Assembly (NCBI RefSeq): GCF_020723905.1
Contig: NZ_DYHZ01000008.1
Location: 161,318-225,317 of the forward strand
DNA length: 64,000 bases
Direction: 5' to 3'
Source of the DNA: Anaerolinea thermophila
GTDB taxonomy: Bacteria > Chloroflexota > Anaerolineae > Anaerolineales > Anaerolineaceae
The position numbers and the translations under genes are program-made. The notes below the pieces were generated by a model. That model was given only the letters and a program-made list of their open reading frames with translations, searched no databases and had not been told where the DNA came from. Positions 26,835-36,800 of the stretch are shown one piece after another. Each line of letters begins with the position of its first letter. The stretch's first letter is position 1.

Positions 26835-27585
26835 ACGTTAAAATCTCCTGACTGAGGGCACGGTATTGCAACGCAGACCTGCTGTGAGGGGAATGATAAA
26901 TGATCGGCAGCCCCGCAATGGCGCTTTCACGCAGGCGGGTATCTACCTCGATTACGGTTTCCAGAACGCCATTGCCAAAAGTAGCGCGTAGTTGTTCTGC
27001 CAGTGTGCGATGAATGCGATTTCGGCGATCGTACATGGTCAGCAAAAGGCGGTAAAGCAACTGGGGATTATGTTCGTTGCGAATCTTTCGAATCAATCCC
27101 ATCATCGTTCGTAGAGCGCTCACCGAGAAATATTCAGCCTGTGTGGGCATGATGAGCATATCTGCGGCGGCGAGCGCGTTTGTGGTCAACGCACCCAGAA
27201 AGGGAGGACAGTCCAGTAAAATGGTATCGTGTTTCCAGTCAGGGGTGCGCAAAAGACGGCGCAGGAGGGTTTCGTAACCACTGCGGATGGGCAGGAACCG
27301 CTCTGCCATTCCCAGGTCGAATGCTGCCGGTATGATATCCAGCCCTGGAATGCCGGTCTCTACCTGGTGTTCTCGCAGCGAACCGGTGTCCTGAAACACG
27401 CTCATGATGGATTTGGATGACGGCACCGGTTCTATCCCCACTGCCATACTCAAATTGGCTTGGGGATCTAAATCCACCAGTAAAACGGTTTGCCCTGCCT
27501 CTACCAGTGCCGCCCCCAGTGAGACGGCGGTGGTAGTCTTGGCAACGCCTCCTTTTTCATTGGCTATGGCGATGATGTATGCCAT
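26803..27585 (-). CDS. ParA/Soj-type ATPase
   Basis: A 260-residue ParA-family ATPase. The deviant Walker A 'KGGVAKTT' carries the signature lysine (K11) and the P-loop lysine (K16); 'LLVDLDPQANLS' (34-45) and 'TILLDCPPFLG' are the Walker A' and B regions. There is no N-terminal DNA-binding extension and no ParB gene nearby, so chromosome segregation is unlikely; similar orphan ParA proteins position chemoreceptor arrays or other complexes in the cell. AGGAGGGG precedes the ATG and overlaps the stop of the upstream sensor gene. It lies between four sensors and the hybrid kinase, consistent with placing or assembling a signalling complex. Confidence 0.9.
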   Translation of the reverse strand: MAYIIAIANEKGGVAKTTTAVSLGAALVEAGQTVLLVDLDPQANLSMAVGIEPVPSSKSIMSVFQDTGSLREHQVETGIPGLDIIPAAFDLGMAERFLPIRSGYETLLRRLLRTPDWKHDTILLDCPPFLGALTTNALAAADMLIMPTQAEYFSVSALRTMMGLIRKIRNEHNPQLLYRLLLTMYDRRNRIHRTLAEQLRATFGNGVLETVIEVDTRLRESAIAGLPIIYHSPHSRSALQYRALSQEILTYVKETSAEPA

Positions 27586-27594
27586 ATTCCCCTC

Positions 27595-30525
27595 CTACTG
27601 ATTCCCGTTATTTGAACCACTACCGTTGCCATGCGCAGAAAGTTCTTCTTCATCTTCCGAGAGCAGGAAGATTTGCGCCTTTGAAGCGCCCAGCACCCGT
27701 TGCAACTCTGCTGCGGCAATTTGCAACATTTCCTTTGGATCATTCGTGGAGCGGATCTTACCGGTGATCTCCAACACCCGGCGTTCACGCTCGGCGCGAT
27801 GTACGGTTTTCTCAAACAGGCGTGCGGTTTCCAGAGCCACGCCAACTTGCTGGGCAACATCCTGAACCGCCTGTAATTCATTGTCCGACCACACCCGTGC
27901 TTCTCCCTGATCTTGAACGCGGATAACCCCAATGATCTCGCCGCGAATGCTGATGGGAACTGACAGGACTGCCCGCTGGGTGTTATCGCTTAAGGCTTCG
28001 GTAAAGATATAAGGCTTGCCGTTCTGATAGACATACTCCACATCTTTTAAGTCCAGATCTTCATGAATGGGCTCAACACCCTTCGCTGAGTACCTGTATC
28101 CACGGTGCTGATGTGTGCGGACTTCTTTTGCCCATTCCTGCTGGAGGTACTGACGGTGCAGTTGCTGGGCTTCGGCAAGCGCACGCAGAGTCTCGTTGTA
28201 CAATTGGTTGTTGTAAATGGCAATGGCTACCTGATCTGCCAGTGTGGTAAACACACTCAGGTCTTCTTCGCTGAAGGCGTTCGGCAATTCGCTCTGTACA
28301 TCCAGCGCCCCGATGATTTCATCGCCAACTTTGAGGGGGAGCGCCATTTCAGACCGTGTGGTGGGCAGGTCGGGGTTATTAAAGAACACGGCATCCTGAC
28401 CAACATCCAGTGCAATTCTGGGTTCTCCTCTGGAGGTGACGTACCCTACGATACCTGTCTGACCCACTTTCAACATGTGGGAGCGTGCCAGCATGCGTTT
28501 TCCACCCGGGCTGTTTGCGGCGCGCAGCACAGCGTATTCCCGGTTGGCATCGAGCAGGAAGATGCCCACATGGTAAAATCCGAAGCGGTCGCTGATTAAT
28601 TCGGTAACATTTTCCAGGAATCGGGTTAATTCCTGCGCCGAAACGATACCGCGCGCGACCTGTGCAATGGTATTCAATTGATTGGTGCGGTACGTCAATG
28701 TCTGATTGCGGCGCTCCAGTTCTGCTGTACGCTGGGCGACCCGCTCTTCCAGTTCTGTTACCAGTTTTTCCAGTTGTTCAGCCGTCTGGTTGAAGACCGA
28801 AGCCAGCATACCGAACTCATCCGAGGTGTGGACATCGGAGCGGGCTTTCAGGTCTCCATTGGCAAGACGGCGGGCTACATTCGCCAGGTCTCTCAACGGA
28901 GAAGCCAGGATATTGGAAACCCCCACAGCCGCGAACCCCAGCCCGTATGCCAGCAGTGTGGCAATGATGGTCGCCACCCTGGTCTGGCTTTTGCGATACG
29001 GGGTTTCATCGAACTCAGCCTGGAAGAATACCACTTTCCAGGGCATTGTCTTCATGGAAGAAATGCCTGCAATTTCGGGTTTTTCCTGAACCTCGTTACC
29101 TTCCTCTCCCCCTTCGATCTCCAGAATAGCGCCCTTGTTTAATTCAGAAGTCTGCAAAAAGCGCGCCAGGTCGGCATTGTATACTGGACGGATCATGGGA
29201 AGATCGGGGATGCGCTTTTGAATGATCAACTCGGCGCGTTGTTCTGGAGTTAAAGCGGTCACGGTGGTAAAGATCATTTCTGGCTGGTACGTGTCAGCCA
29301 GTCGTACCAGATTCTCATCGAAAATAATGACATGGGTGTTGGGACCACCGAACCCGGCATAGTTGGTCACATATCGCTGAAGAACCAGCGTATTGTATGT
29401 GGCTCTCAGTACACCAACAACTTCGTTCTGATTGTTAAAAATCGGGGCTGAGAAATGAAAGTAACTGGTGCCGTCCAGGTTAAATGTAACCGGTGAGACA
29501 TACGGCTTACCGGTCGTAAAGGGTACCAGGAAGTAGTCCCTTCGTCCCTCATATCTGCCGCGATTTGCCTGAATGGTGTCATAGACGTTATATCCACCTG
29601 AATTCAGCAATGCATAAGAAGAAAGGTAAGCCCGCTCGCTGGACTCGCGCAATTCCAATACGCGGAAAATCATGCGTATCTCTGCCGTATCCAGTTCTTC
29701 GCGTTTCCCGGCTTTCAGGTTCTCAAAGTATCGAGAGAAGATATCGGCTTTGGCTTCCTGCTGGATCGCTTTCAGGTTATTTTCAAAGAAACGATCCAGA
29801 CTGAGGGCTACTTCCTCCGCGGAATCGATCATGTTTTGTTGAATCTGGTTGCGGTTGGTATTGATGGTAGTTTCGGAAAGCGCTATGGTTGCAATAGCCA
29901 GAGGAATGATCAATACGACGAGAAACGCAGTGACCAGACGAATCTGCAAAGTTGTGGAGATGAACTGGGTGATACCCAGCAGGAAAAAGACCATCACAGC
30001 CATAGCCAGGAAAGCGATAAGGATGACGATGAAGGTTTCACTTTGTACCTGTGAAAACGGGCTCAAAGCGCCTGCCAGCGCGGCAATGGAAGCGGTGGTC
30101 AATCCCAGGAAAAGCGAGGCAGTACCTGAGCGGAATAACCCCAGTGTGGATGTGAGAGAGAGCGCAATGATGATGTAGTTGATTGCGATTAACAATCCAG
30201 CGCCATCCACCAAGAAAGCAATGGCAACCCCCAGGAGCGAGAAGAAGCCATTTGCCCAGCCAAAATCTTGATCGGAATACTCTCCACGAGCGTTTTTCAG
30301 GGCAGATTTAATGCTGAAAAAGAAAGGAGGCAGAGATAGTCCAGCCAGAATGTAAAATTGCCAGGCTCCCTCTTGTATGCCATTAATCAAGAATAGCAGG
30401 ATACCCAGTCCTGAAAGCGTCGCAATCAGGGTGTTAAAGGCAAGGGACACCTGAAGGATGTTCAGGGTTCTTCCTTCGAGTGAAAGGTTATTTCGTGGAG
30501 AAGTTGGTGGATTAATCACTGCCAT
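27595..30525 (-). CDS. Membrane Cache-HAMP-GAF sensor without kinase
   Basis: A 976-residue receptor. About seven membrane helices (residues 25-215) are followed by an extracytoplasmic dCache-type domain (about 220-510), another helix (517-540), HAMP (541-595), a coiled coil (580-620), a full GAF (about 630-775), a Trp-containing linker ('LQQEWAKEV'), a C-terminal half-GAF (about 825-905) and a tail (911-955) that resembles the first half of a GAF. It ends in a Gly/Asn/Ser-rich stretch. There is no HisKA, HATPase, GGDEF or methyl-accepting domain, so output must pass to another protein. The GAF has 'LPTTRSEMALPLKVG', also seen in the neighbours. Confidence 0.88.
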   Translation of the reverse strand: MAVINPPTSPRNNLSLEGRTLNILQVSLAFNTLIATLSGLGILLFLINGIQEGAWQFYILAGLSLPPFFFSIKSALKNARGEYSDQDFGWANGFFSLLGVAIAFLVDGAGLLIAINYIIIALSLTSTLGLFRSGTASLFLGLTTASIAALAGALSPFSQVQSETFIVILIAFLAMAVMVFFLLGITQFISTTLQIRLVTAFLVVLIIPLAIATIALSETTINTNRNQIQQNMIDSAEEVALSLDRFFENNLKAIQQEAKADIFSRYFENLKAGKREELDTAEIRMIFRVLELRESSERAYLSSYALLNSGGYNVYDTIQANRGRYEGRRDYFLVPFTTGKPYVSPVTFNLDGTSYFHFSAPIFNNQNEVVGVLRATYNTLVLQRYVTNYAGFGGPNTHVIIFDENLVRLADTYQPEMIFTTVTALTPEQRAELIIQKRIPDLPMIRPVYNADLARFLQTSELNKGAILEIEGGEEGNEVQEKPEIAGISSMKTMPWKVVFFQAEFDETPYRKSQTRVATIIATLLAYGLGFAAVGVSNILASPLRDLANVARRLANGDLKARSDVHTSDEFGMLASVFNQTAEQLEKLVTELEERVAQRTAELERRNQTLTYRTNQLNTIAQVARGIVSAQELTRFLENVTELISDRFGFYHVGIFLLDANREYAVLRAANSPGGKRMLARSHMLKVGQTGIVGYVTSRGEPRIALDVGQDAVFFNNPDLPTTRSEMALPLKVGDEIIGALDVQSELPNAFSEEDLSVFTTLADQVAIAIYNNQLYNETLRALAEAQQLHRQYLQQEWAKEVRTHQHRGYRYSAKGVEPIHEDLDLKDVEYVYQNGKPYIFTEALSDNTQRAVLSVPISIRGEIIGVIRVQDQGEARVWSDNELQAVQDVAQQVGVALETARLFEKTVHRAERERRVLEITGKIRSTNDPKEMLQIAAAELQRVLGASKAQIFLLSEDEEELSAHGNGSGSNNGNQ

Positions 30526-30552
30526 TTTTCCTCCTGCTCGGGCAGGGAACCA

Positions 30553-32214
30553 TTATTTGCGTGTATCCAGATGCACCACGACATCGGATGCTCCCAGGGA
30601 ACGCCCAATTTCCCGGGCGGTAATTTCCAGAATTTTTTCAATTTCGTTGGTGGCACGTACTTTAGCGGCAATTTCGCTGACGATTTGCTCGCGTTCTGCA
30701 CGCATCTGAATCTCTTCCAGAAGACGCACGTTGTCCAGCGAAATTGCCATACGGTTGACGGCCTGTTCCACCAGATTGGCAACCTCAGGGGGAACTCTGT
30801 TGGTGGCAAACTTCAGGTTGACTACACCCAGCGTTTCATTCCGGATCTTAATAGGCACAGCCAGAGTGGTGCCACTACTCGCATCGCCAGTTTCATGTCC
30901 ATTCGAGGACAATGAAGATCCACTGGCACGCATGTTGAAAGCGTATCGCTGCCGTTTTTTGTTGCGGAAGAACTGCGTCCAGCCTGTACGCACGGTTTGA
31001 CGGGTGTTTTCTTCCATCTCTTTCAGAGAGGCTTGCAGTTTTTCCATCAATCCGACTCTTTCAATCAAAATGGAAAGCTGGTCGGCAACGTCTTTCATAG
31101 TTTCCATTTTGTCCACAAACGACGCGCCAATTTCAGTGCTTTGCAAATCCAGTACGCCAATCAGACGTCCTTCTACGCGGAGGGGCAAAGCCGCTTCCGA
31201 ACGGGTATCAGGCAAGAGAGGGTTGGGATAGTGCTGGGGGTCTTCATCCACATTGGGACTGATGTTGGGTTCTCCAGTTGCGGCGGCGTGTCCAACGATG
31301 CCTACCTGTCCTACGCGCAGGCGGTGCTGGTTCTCCAGCATCTTCCTGCCAACTTCGCCAGTTGCCGCACGCAACACGGCGTACTCACCCTTCTCATCCA
31401 GCAAAAAGATTCCTACATGATACAGTCCGAACTGCTCTTTGATGACATTTGCGGCTTTGGGAAGCATAGATTCCAGGGTGGTTTCCGGATAAACGCTCCA
31501 CAGAACGTTGCGGCTGGCTTCAGCCATGGCATTACGTTTCTTGCTTTCGGCATTCAAAGCCCGCAGAGCATTTTCCAGGTTAGTGCGATCGTGTTCCAGC
31601 GCATTAATAGTATTTTCCTTCTCAGATAACCGTCTGGCGAACCCCAGAGTTAATTCATGAATAGCCGATAACAACACACCCGCGCTCATCAGAAAGGCAA
31701 TCAGGTGAAATATCCATGCAACAAGTTGATTGGACCCGGCAATCTGCTCTACAGGTGCCTGGAGAGCTCCCGTTGTCATCATGATGCCGATTGTCAGTTC
31801 ACCAATTGCCGTTAGTGCGGTGAGGAGGATGCCAGTTACAGTTCCAAAAAAGGCAGTAGAGAGCAGAGCAAACGTGAAAAGGTAGAACATGCCGTTCCCG
31901 TTTAAGCCGTTGGCGAGCAAATCCGATGTTCCCATGATCGCAAATACCAGTAATACTGCCAGTGCGCGCCAGTTAAAGGGAATGCGGCGGATTAAGGCAA
32001 AAATACCTAAACCTAACCCAATGAACAGACTTTGTGTTGCCAGATCCCGGTAATCGGGAAACAGCACTCTTAAGATGCCAGCCCCTGCCAGGAAAAACAG
32101 AGAAAGGAAATTAAGAGCGTTTTGCAGCACGATTTCCCGGTGCTGTTGAAGCGGAGGCAATTCCTGTAGATACGGCGGAAGTTCGTTGGGACGCAGATAT
32201 CTCAAGAAATTCAT
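30553..32214 (-). CDS. Six-helix membrane GAF sensor without kinase
   Basis: A 553-residue protein: about six membrane helices in residues 28-200, a coiled coil (about 200-240), a GAF domain (about 245-395, with 'LLPDTRSEAALPLRV'), a linker with 'VRTGWTQFF', a C-terminal half-GAF (about 435-500) and a tail (507-553) that looks like the first part of another GAF and then stops. No catalytic output domain. The layout after the membrane part matches the genes on both sides. The start ATG lies 3 bases before the stop of the next gene upstream, so these are translated as one unit. Confidence 0.85.
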   Translation of the reverse strand: MNFLRYLRPNELPPYLQELPPLQQHREIVLQNALNFLSLFFLAGAGILRVLFPDYRDLATQSLFIGLGLGIFALIRRIPFNWRALAVLLVFAIMGTSDLLANGLNGNGMFYLFTFALLSTAFFGTVTGILLTALTAIGELTIGIMMTTGALQAPVEQIAGSNQLVAWIFHLIAFLMSAGVLLSAIHELTLGFARRLSEKENTINALEHDRTNLENALRALNAESKKRNAMAEASRNVLWSVYPETTLESMLPKAANVIKEQFGLYHVGIFLLDEKGEYAVLRAATGEVGRKMLENQHRLRVGQVGIVGHAAATGEPNISPNVDEDPQHYPNPLLPDTRSEAALPLRVEGRLIGVLDLQSTEIGASFVDKMETMKDVADQLSILIERVGLMEKLQASLKEMEENTRQTVRTGWTQFFRNKKRQRYAFNMRASGSSLSSNGHETGDASSGTTLAVPIKIRNETLGVVNLKFATNRVPPEVANLVEQAVNRMAISLDNVRLLEEIQMRAEREQIVSEIAAKVRATNEIEKILEITAREIGRSLGASDVVVHLDTRK

Positions 32215-32217
32215 CTT

Positions 32218-33885
32218 TTACTCCTCCTGCCCATTGTTCCGATAAACGCCAGGGGTTTCGAGGGCGGATTCGGGAGTGATCAATTGCACTGAGACCTCGG
32301 CGATGGATGGCAATTGGACTAACTGTTCCACAGCAGCGCGCAAAATGCTCTCCACATCTGCGGCGCGGACAAACTGAGCCGTGATCTCGTTCAATTTGCG
32401 TTCCTGATATACGCGACGTTCCGATTCGCGCACCAGACGGGCATTTTCAAGTGCCAGTGCCGTTTGGGTGGTAATGGCTTCAAGAAGGTTGGCTTCCTCT
32501 TCTGAAAGTTGGTTTTTATCCAGCTCGACTTCCAGATATCCCAGCGTTTGGTCGCGCAGGGTGATGGGAATGTTGACCTTATTCGCTCCCTCGCCGGTTG
32601 AACCACCTACGGCGTATTCTGAAGAGATGACGTCTTCTTCCTGCAATACGCGGCTCCAGGTTTCCTGGACGAGTGCGCGGTTGAGCGAGCGAATTTCCTC
32701 CAGATTACGGTTCATCTCTGCAAACAAACGGCTGTTTTCAATGGCAATTGCCAGACTGTCGGCGATACCCTGCAGAACGATGATGTCGTTCTGGTCGAAG
32801 GCGTTAGGCTGATCCGATTGAATGGTCATTGCCCCAAGGACTTCCTCGCGGCTCAAAATGGGCAATGCCAGTTCAGAGCGGGTATTGGGTAACAGGGGGT
32901 TATTGAAGCGTACTGCCTCTCGTCCTGTATCCAGTGCAATGCGGGGTTGGCGATGATTGATACACCACCCAATCATTGAGGTCCCGCCAATCAGAAGGCG
33001 GTGTTTCTGTTCCATCATGATTCGCCCTGCCTCTCCCGTTCCGGCTTGCAAGACGGCATAGCGATGGGAGGGCTCTACCATGAAAATACCCACGTAATAC
33101 AATCCAAAACGCTGCTGGATCAGATCTGCCACCTGCTGAAGGAGGGTATCAGGATTCGTAATCCGGCTGATGGCGCGGGAAATTTCTGCCGCTGTGCGCA
33201 ACTGGCTTACGCGGCGCTGTACGTCTTCCGTGCGTTCCCGAATGGTTTTTTCCAGTACATTTTGCTGGCTTTCGAGATCGTAAGCCAGTTGTTCTTTCTC
33301 TTTCAGGTTTTGCTCCACATTGTTAACCAGAATGCGCATCGCTCCGCCTGCCCCTACACCGAAGAGCAGGTAAAGCAGAAAGTTAAAACCCCAGTTCAGG
33401 TTTGTGTATCCGGTGGAGTTGATGAAAATCAATCCGTTTTCCTGTGCAAAGTTGATACCGACCATGGTAAGCAGATTCAATGCAATGATGCCAATGAACC
33501 CGCCTGTACCCATGAGCACAGCGCTGAGAATGGTGGACACCGCAAAGAAGAAACGAAGTTCAGATATTGCGCCGTATTGCATGAAGAAAATGATCCCGAT
33601 GATGTACGGGAGCAGAATCACCAGAAGAGCGCGGAATGATGGATTCCAGTTGCGGTTTACAGTAAAGAGGATGAGCAAGACATAGTACACAACCACAGCG
33701 GTGCCGAGTCTGTCTAATCCCCGGGCTGTGAAAGACTGGTAGAGGTAAAGGACAAACAGGATGCCGGAAGTGCTGAGCATCAATAGAATGCTTTGAAGGA
33801 TGCGCTCACGCAGAACCGTCATCCCGCCCATTTTGAGCAGGGCAGGCGGCGTATAATCGGGAAAGAGTTTATCGTAAGTGTCCAT
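32218..33885 (-). CDS. Multi-helix membrane GAF sensor without kinase
   Basis: A 555-residue paralogue of its neighbours: about six membrane helices (residues 20-185), a coiled coil (185-235), a GAF (about 240-385, 'LLPNTRSELALPIL'), the linker 'LVQETWSRVL', a C-terminal half-GAF (about 420-500) and a tail of about 50 residues like the beginning of another GAF. No kinase, cyclase or transmitter domain. The membrane part differs in sequence from the previous sensor, so the inputs probably differ while the cytoplasmic output module is shared. Three bases separate it from the gene on each side. Confidence 0.85.
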   Translation of the reverse strand: MDTYDKLFPDYTPPALLKMGGMTVLRERILQSILLMLSTSGILFVLYLYQSFTARGLDRLGTAVVVYYVLLILFTVNRNWNPSFRALLVILLPYIIGIIFFMQYGAISELRFFFAVSTILSAVLMGTGGFIGIIALNLLTMVGINFAQENGLIFINSTGYTNLNWGFNFLLYLLFGVGAGGAMRILVNNVEQNLKEKEQLAYDLESQQNVLEKTIRERTEDVQRRVSQLRTAAEISRAISRITNPDTLLQQVADLIQQRFGLYYVGIFMVEPSHRYAVLQAGTGEAGRIMMEQKHRLLIGGTSMIGWCINHRQPRIALDTGREAVRFNNPLLPNTRSELALPILSREEVLGAMTIQSDQPNAFDQNDIIVLQGIADSLAIAIENSRLFAEMNRNLEEIRSLNRALVQETWSRVLQEEDVISSEYAVGGSTGEGANKVNIPITLRDQTLGYLEVELDKNQLSEEEANLLEAITTQTALALENARLVRESERRVYQERKLNEITAQFVRAADVESILRAAVEQLVQLPSIAEVSVQLITPESALETPGVYRNNGQEE

Positions 33886-33888
33886 ACC

Positions 33889-36800
33889 TTACTCCACTGG
33901 GTGGCTACCGTTATGTCCGTTGCCTTTATCCCCCGGCTTGACTGCGCCTTCTGACAGGGTAAGTCGGATTTGAGCGCGCCGTGCGCCCAGAATCCGCACC
34001 GTTTCCACAACGGAGGTTTTCAGGATTTCAGAAATATCCATGGAACGGCGAATGCGCGAGGTGGCTTCGAAAAGAAGTTTTTGCCGCTCTACCTGCTGGC
34101 TTACCTGTTGCACCAGGCGCCAGGACATGATCACACCGGAGAGGTTATTTGCCAGAGATGTCATTACCTCGAGGTCGTTATCACCAAAAGCGTAGGTGGT
34201 TCTGGCTTCAAATGTAATGACACCCAGAGGTTCATCACCAAACAGTAGAGGAATTGCCATGACCGAGTGGGTATCCTCTCCCAGTTCAATACAACGCGGA
34301 TCTTCTGAAGCATCTCCAACTCGCAAACCGCGCCGCTCGGCAAGACAGGCGCCCTGTAGCCCTTCATCTGCACCAATGATCAGGGCGGGTTTCTTCACCC
34401 CGTATCCGTTCATTACGGCTAATTCCAGTTGACCGGCGGGGTTGAGCAGGCGGATATTGACTGCATCGGCAATCTGCAGGTCAATCAATTGATTGACAAT
34501 TTCCATCAGGGCTTCGTTTAGGGTCTGTGTAGAGGTGCCAATCAGGTTGATGCGATTCAAAAGACGGTGGCGGGAGATCAGGTCCTGGGCTTTTTCGTAC
34601 AGTTCGGCGTTGTGAATAGCCGCCGCCAACTGGTCTGCCAGAATGCCTAAAATCTCGATGTCTTCATCGGTAAAGATATTCGGCTGGGTGCTTTGTACGT
34701 CCAGCGCCCCGATGACCTCACTGGCAAATTTGAGCGGGATCGCCAGTTCTGCGCGGGTATCCGGTAAGAGGGGGTTGGGCAGGTGGGTGGGGTCCTGGGT
34801 AACATCATCTACGATGACGGCTTCACCTCGCAGGGTCGCCTGACCCACAATCGAGCGCGAACCCACCGCCAGGCGGTGCCCGCGTTCTTTCATGATGCGC
34901 CCGGCTTCTCCGGTGGATTCACGCAAAACCGCATACTGGCGTTCGCTGTCCAGCAAGAAAATCGAAGCGTGGTAGAAACCAAAGCGCTCGCGCACCAGAT
35001 TAACCACTTTGGCGAGCAGTTCATCAATGTTAAGGGTGCCCGTAATATCGCGGGCAATTTCCGCTGTGGTTTGTACCTGATAAGCGCGTTTTTGCATTTC
35101 CTGCTGGGCACGGAAGATATCCGAAATATCGCGGCTGATGGTAATCAGACCGACGACTTCACCGCTTTGATTCACAACCGGGATGCGCGAGACGCGGTAG
35201 TAGTCATTCGCAGTTCCGCGAATATCCTCGATGTAAGGTCTACCCATTTCCATCACCCGTAAATCGGTCTCAACGGTCTTCTCGGCATCTTCTTTGTTGG
35301 CGAAAACGTCGAAGTCTGTTTTACCCAACATCTCTTCCGGTGTCATGCCTTGCATGTTGGCGTAATACAGACTGACGCGTTGATAACGTGCCTGACGGTC
35401 TTTAATGGCGATGGAATCAGGACTGTGCGTAAGCCATGTTTCCAACAGCAAACGCTCGTAGTCATAGGCGCGCAGGGCATTCTGCATTTCCTGAAGCAGT
35501 TGCGTATTCCGGATCGCGGATGCCACCTGCGGTGCAAGGGTCTTGATTAAATTCAAATCGTATTCGGTAAAGCGCTCTTCGTGTTCCTGATCCTGTAAAA
35601 TCATTGCCCCGAGCAGTTTACCGCCGGCTACAAGGGGAACGCCCAGCCATGATCGCGCTGGTTTGCCTACTATCCGGGCGTTTAGTTCCATCGCCCGGCG
35701 TTCAGATTCGTTGTTGATTAATAACGGTTGTTGATTCTGGATGATGTAGGAAGTCAACCCTTCACCCAGAGGCATGGGCTCAATCTCAAGAATCTCATCA
35801 TTTTCAATGGCAAACGGGAACTCAATTATGCCCTGCTTTTCATCATAGGTAGCGATGATGAACCCGAGATCGCTTCCAAAGTTGTCGCGGATTTGTTCAT
35901 AAAGCGCCCGATACAGTTTTTGAGGGTTGATCTCATCAACAGTGACCCGGCTGAAGTTTGCCAGGATCTGCAATTCGTTCAGGCGGGATTGCAAGGTCTC
36001 CAACACAAACAACTTGTCCAGAGTAGCCCTGGCGACTTCAGTAAGGTTGATGAAGGGTTGCAACATGACCTGGTTGACTTCTTCCTCAGGTGTAAACGCC
36101 AGAATGTACACATAGGCAACTTTGCCGCCTTTTAGGATGGGCAAAAGGACAGTGGATTTACATCCTCTACGCAGGAAGAAGGAGACCAGGTTTTCAAATT
36201 CAGATGACTGGTGTATATCTTCGATAAATATGGGAGCGCCTCGATTGAGTGATTCCAGGGCTCGAGAGGCAGGAATGTCAATGGAAGATAATCCTCGTTC
36301 AAGGCGTAAGGTGTGAGGGTCATATAAGGCTTGAATGTGGAAGTAATTCCGATCCAGAGAAAGAAGTGCGGCGTAATAAGGCATGCGAGGCATGACCTGA
36401 AGAATATGCTGTACCAGTTCTTCCTCTGTCTGTGCTTCGGAAATTTGCCGTGTCAACTGGCTGACCAGGTTGGTCTCTTCCAGGTTAATCTGAGTGGCTT
36501 CCAGTGTGCGGATATTCCGCAGCGCGGCAGCGATCTGGTTTGCCAGTGTTTTCATGACGAAGAGGGTGTCTTCATCAAAAGCCTCTGGAGTGGTCTGGTG
36601 TAGTTCGAGTACCCCGATAACTTCATCCACAAAAGCAATAGGGATAAAAGCCTGCGACTGGCTCTCTGGCAGCAGGGGGTCATCCAGAAATTCTTTTTCT
36701 CCTCGTCGGTCCACCGCAATGGCTCGGTGATGCCGCGCGACATCAGATACAGGGCTATCGCTGCCAATGGGGATACGAACTTCTTTTTGTTTTCGCTCTT

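Noticed and set aside
22624..33685. Many plus-strand open frames opposite the sensor operon
   Set aside because: They mirror the repeated GAF coding sequence and are Arg/Ser-rich; no Shine-Dalgarno or family signal was seen.
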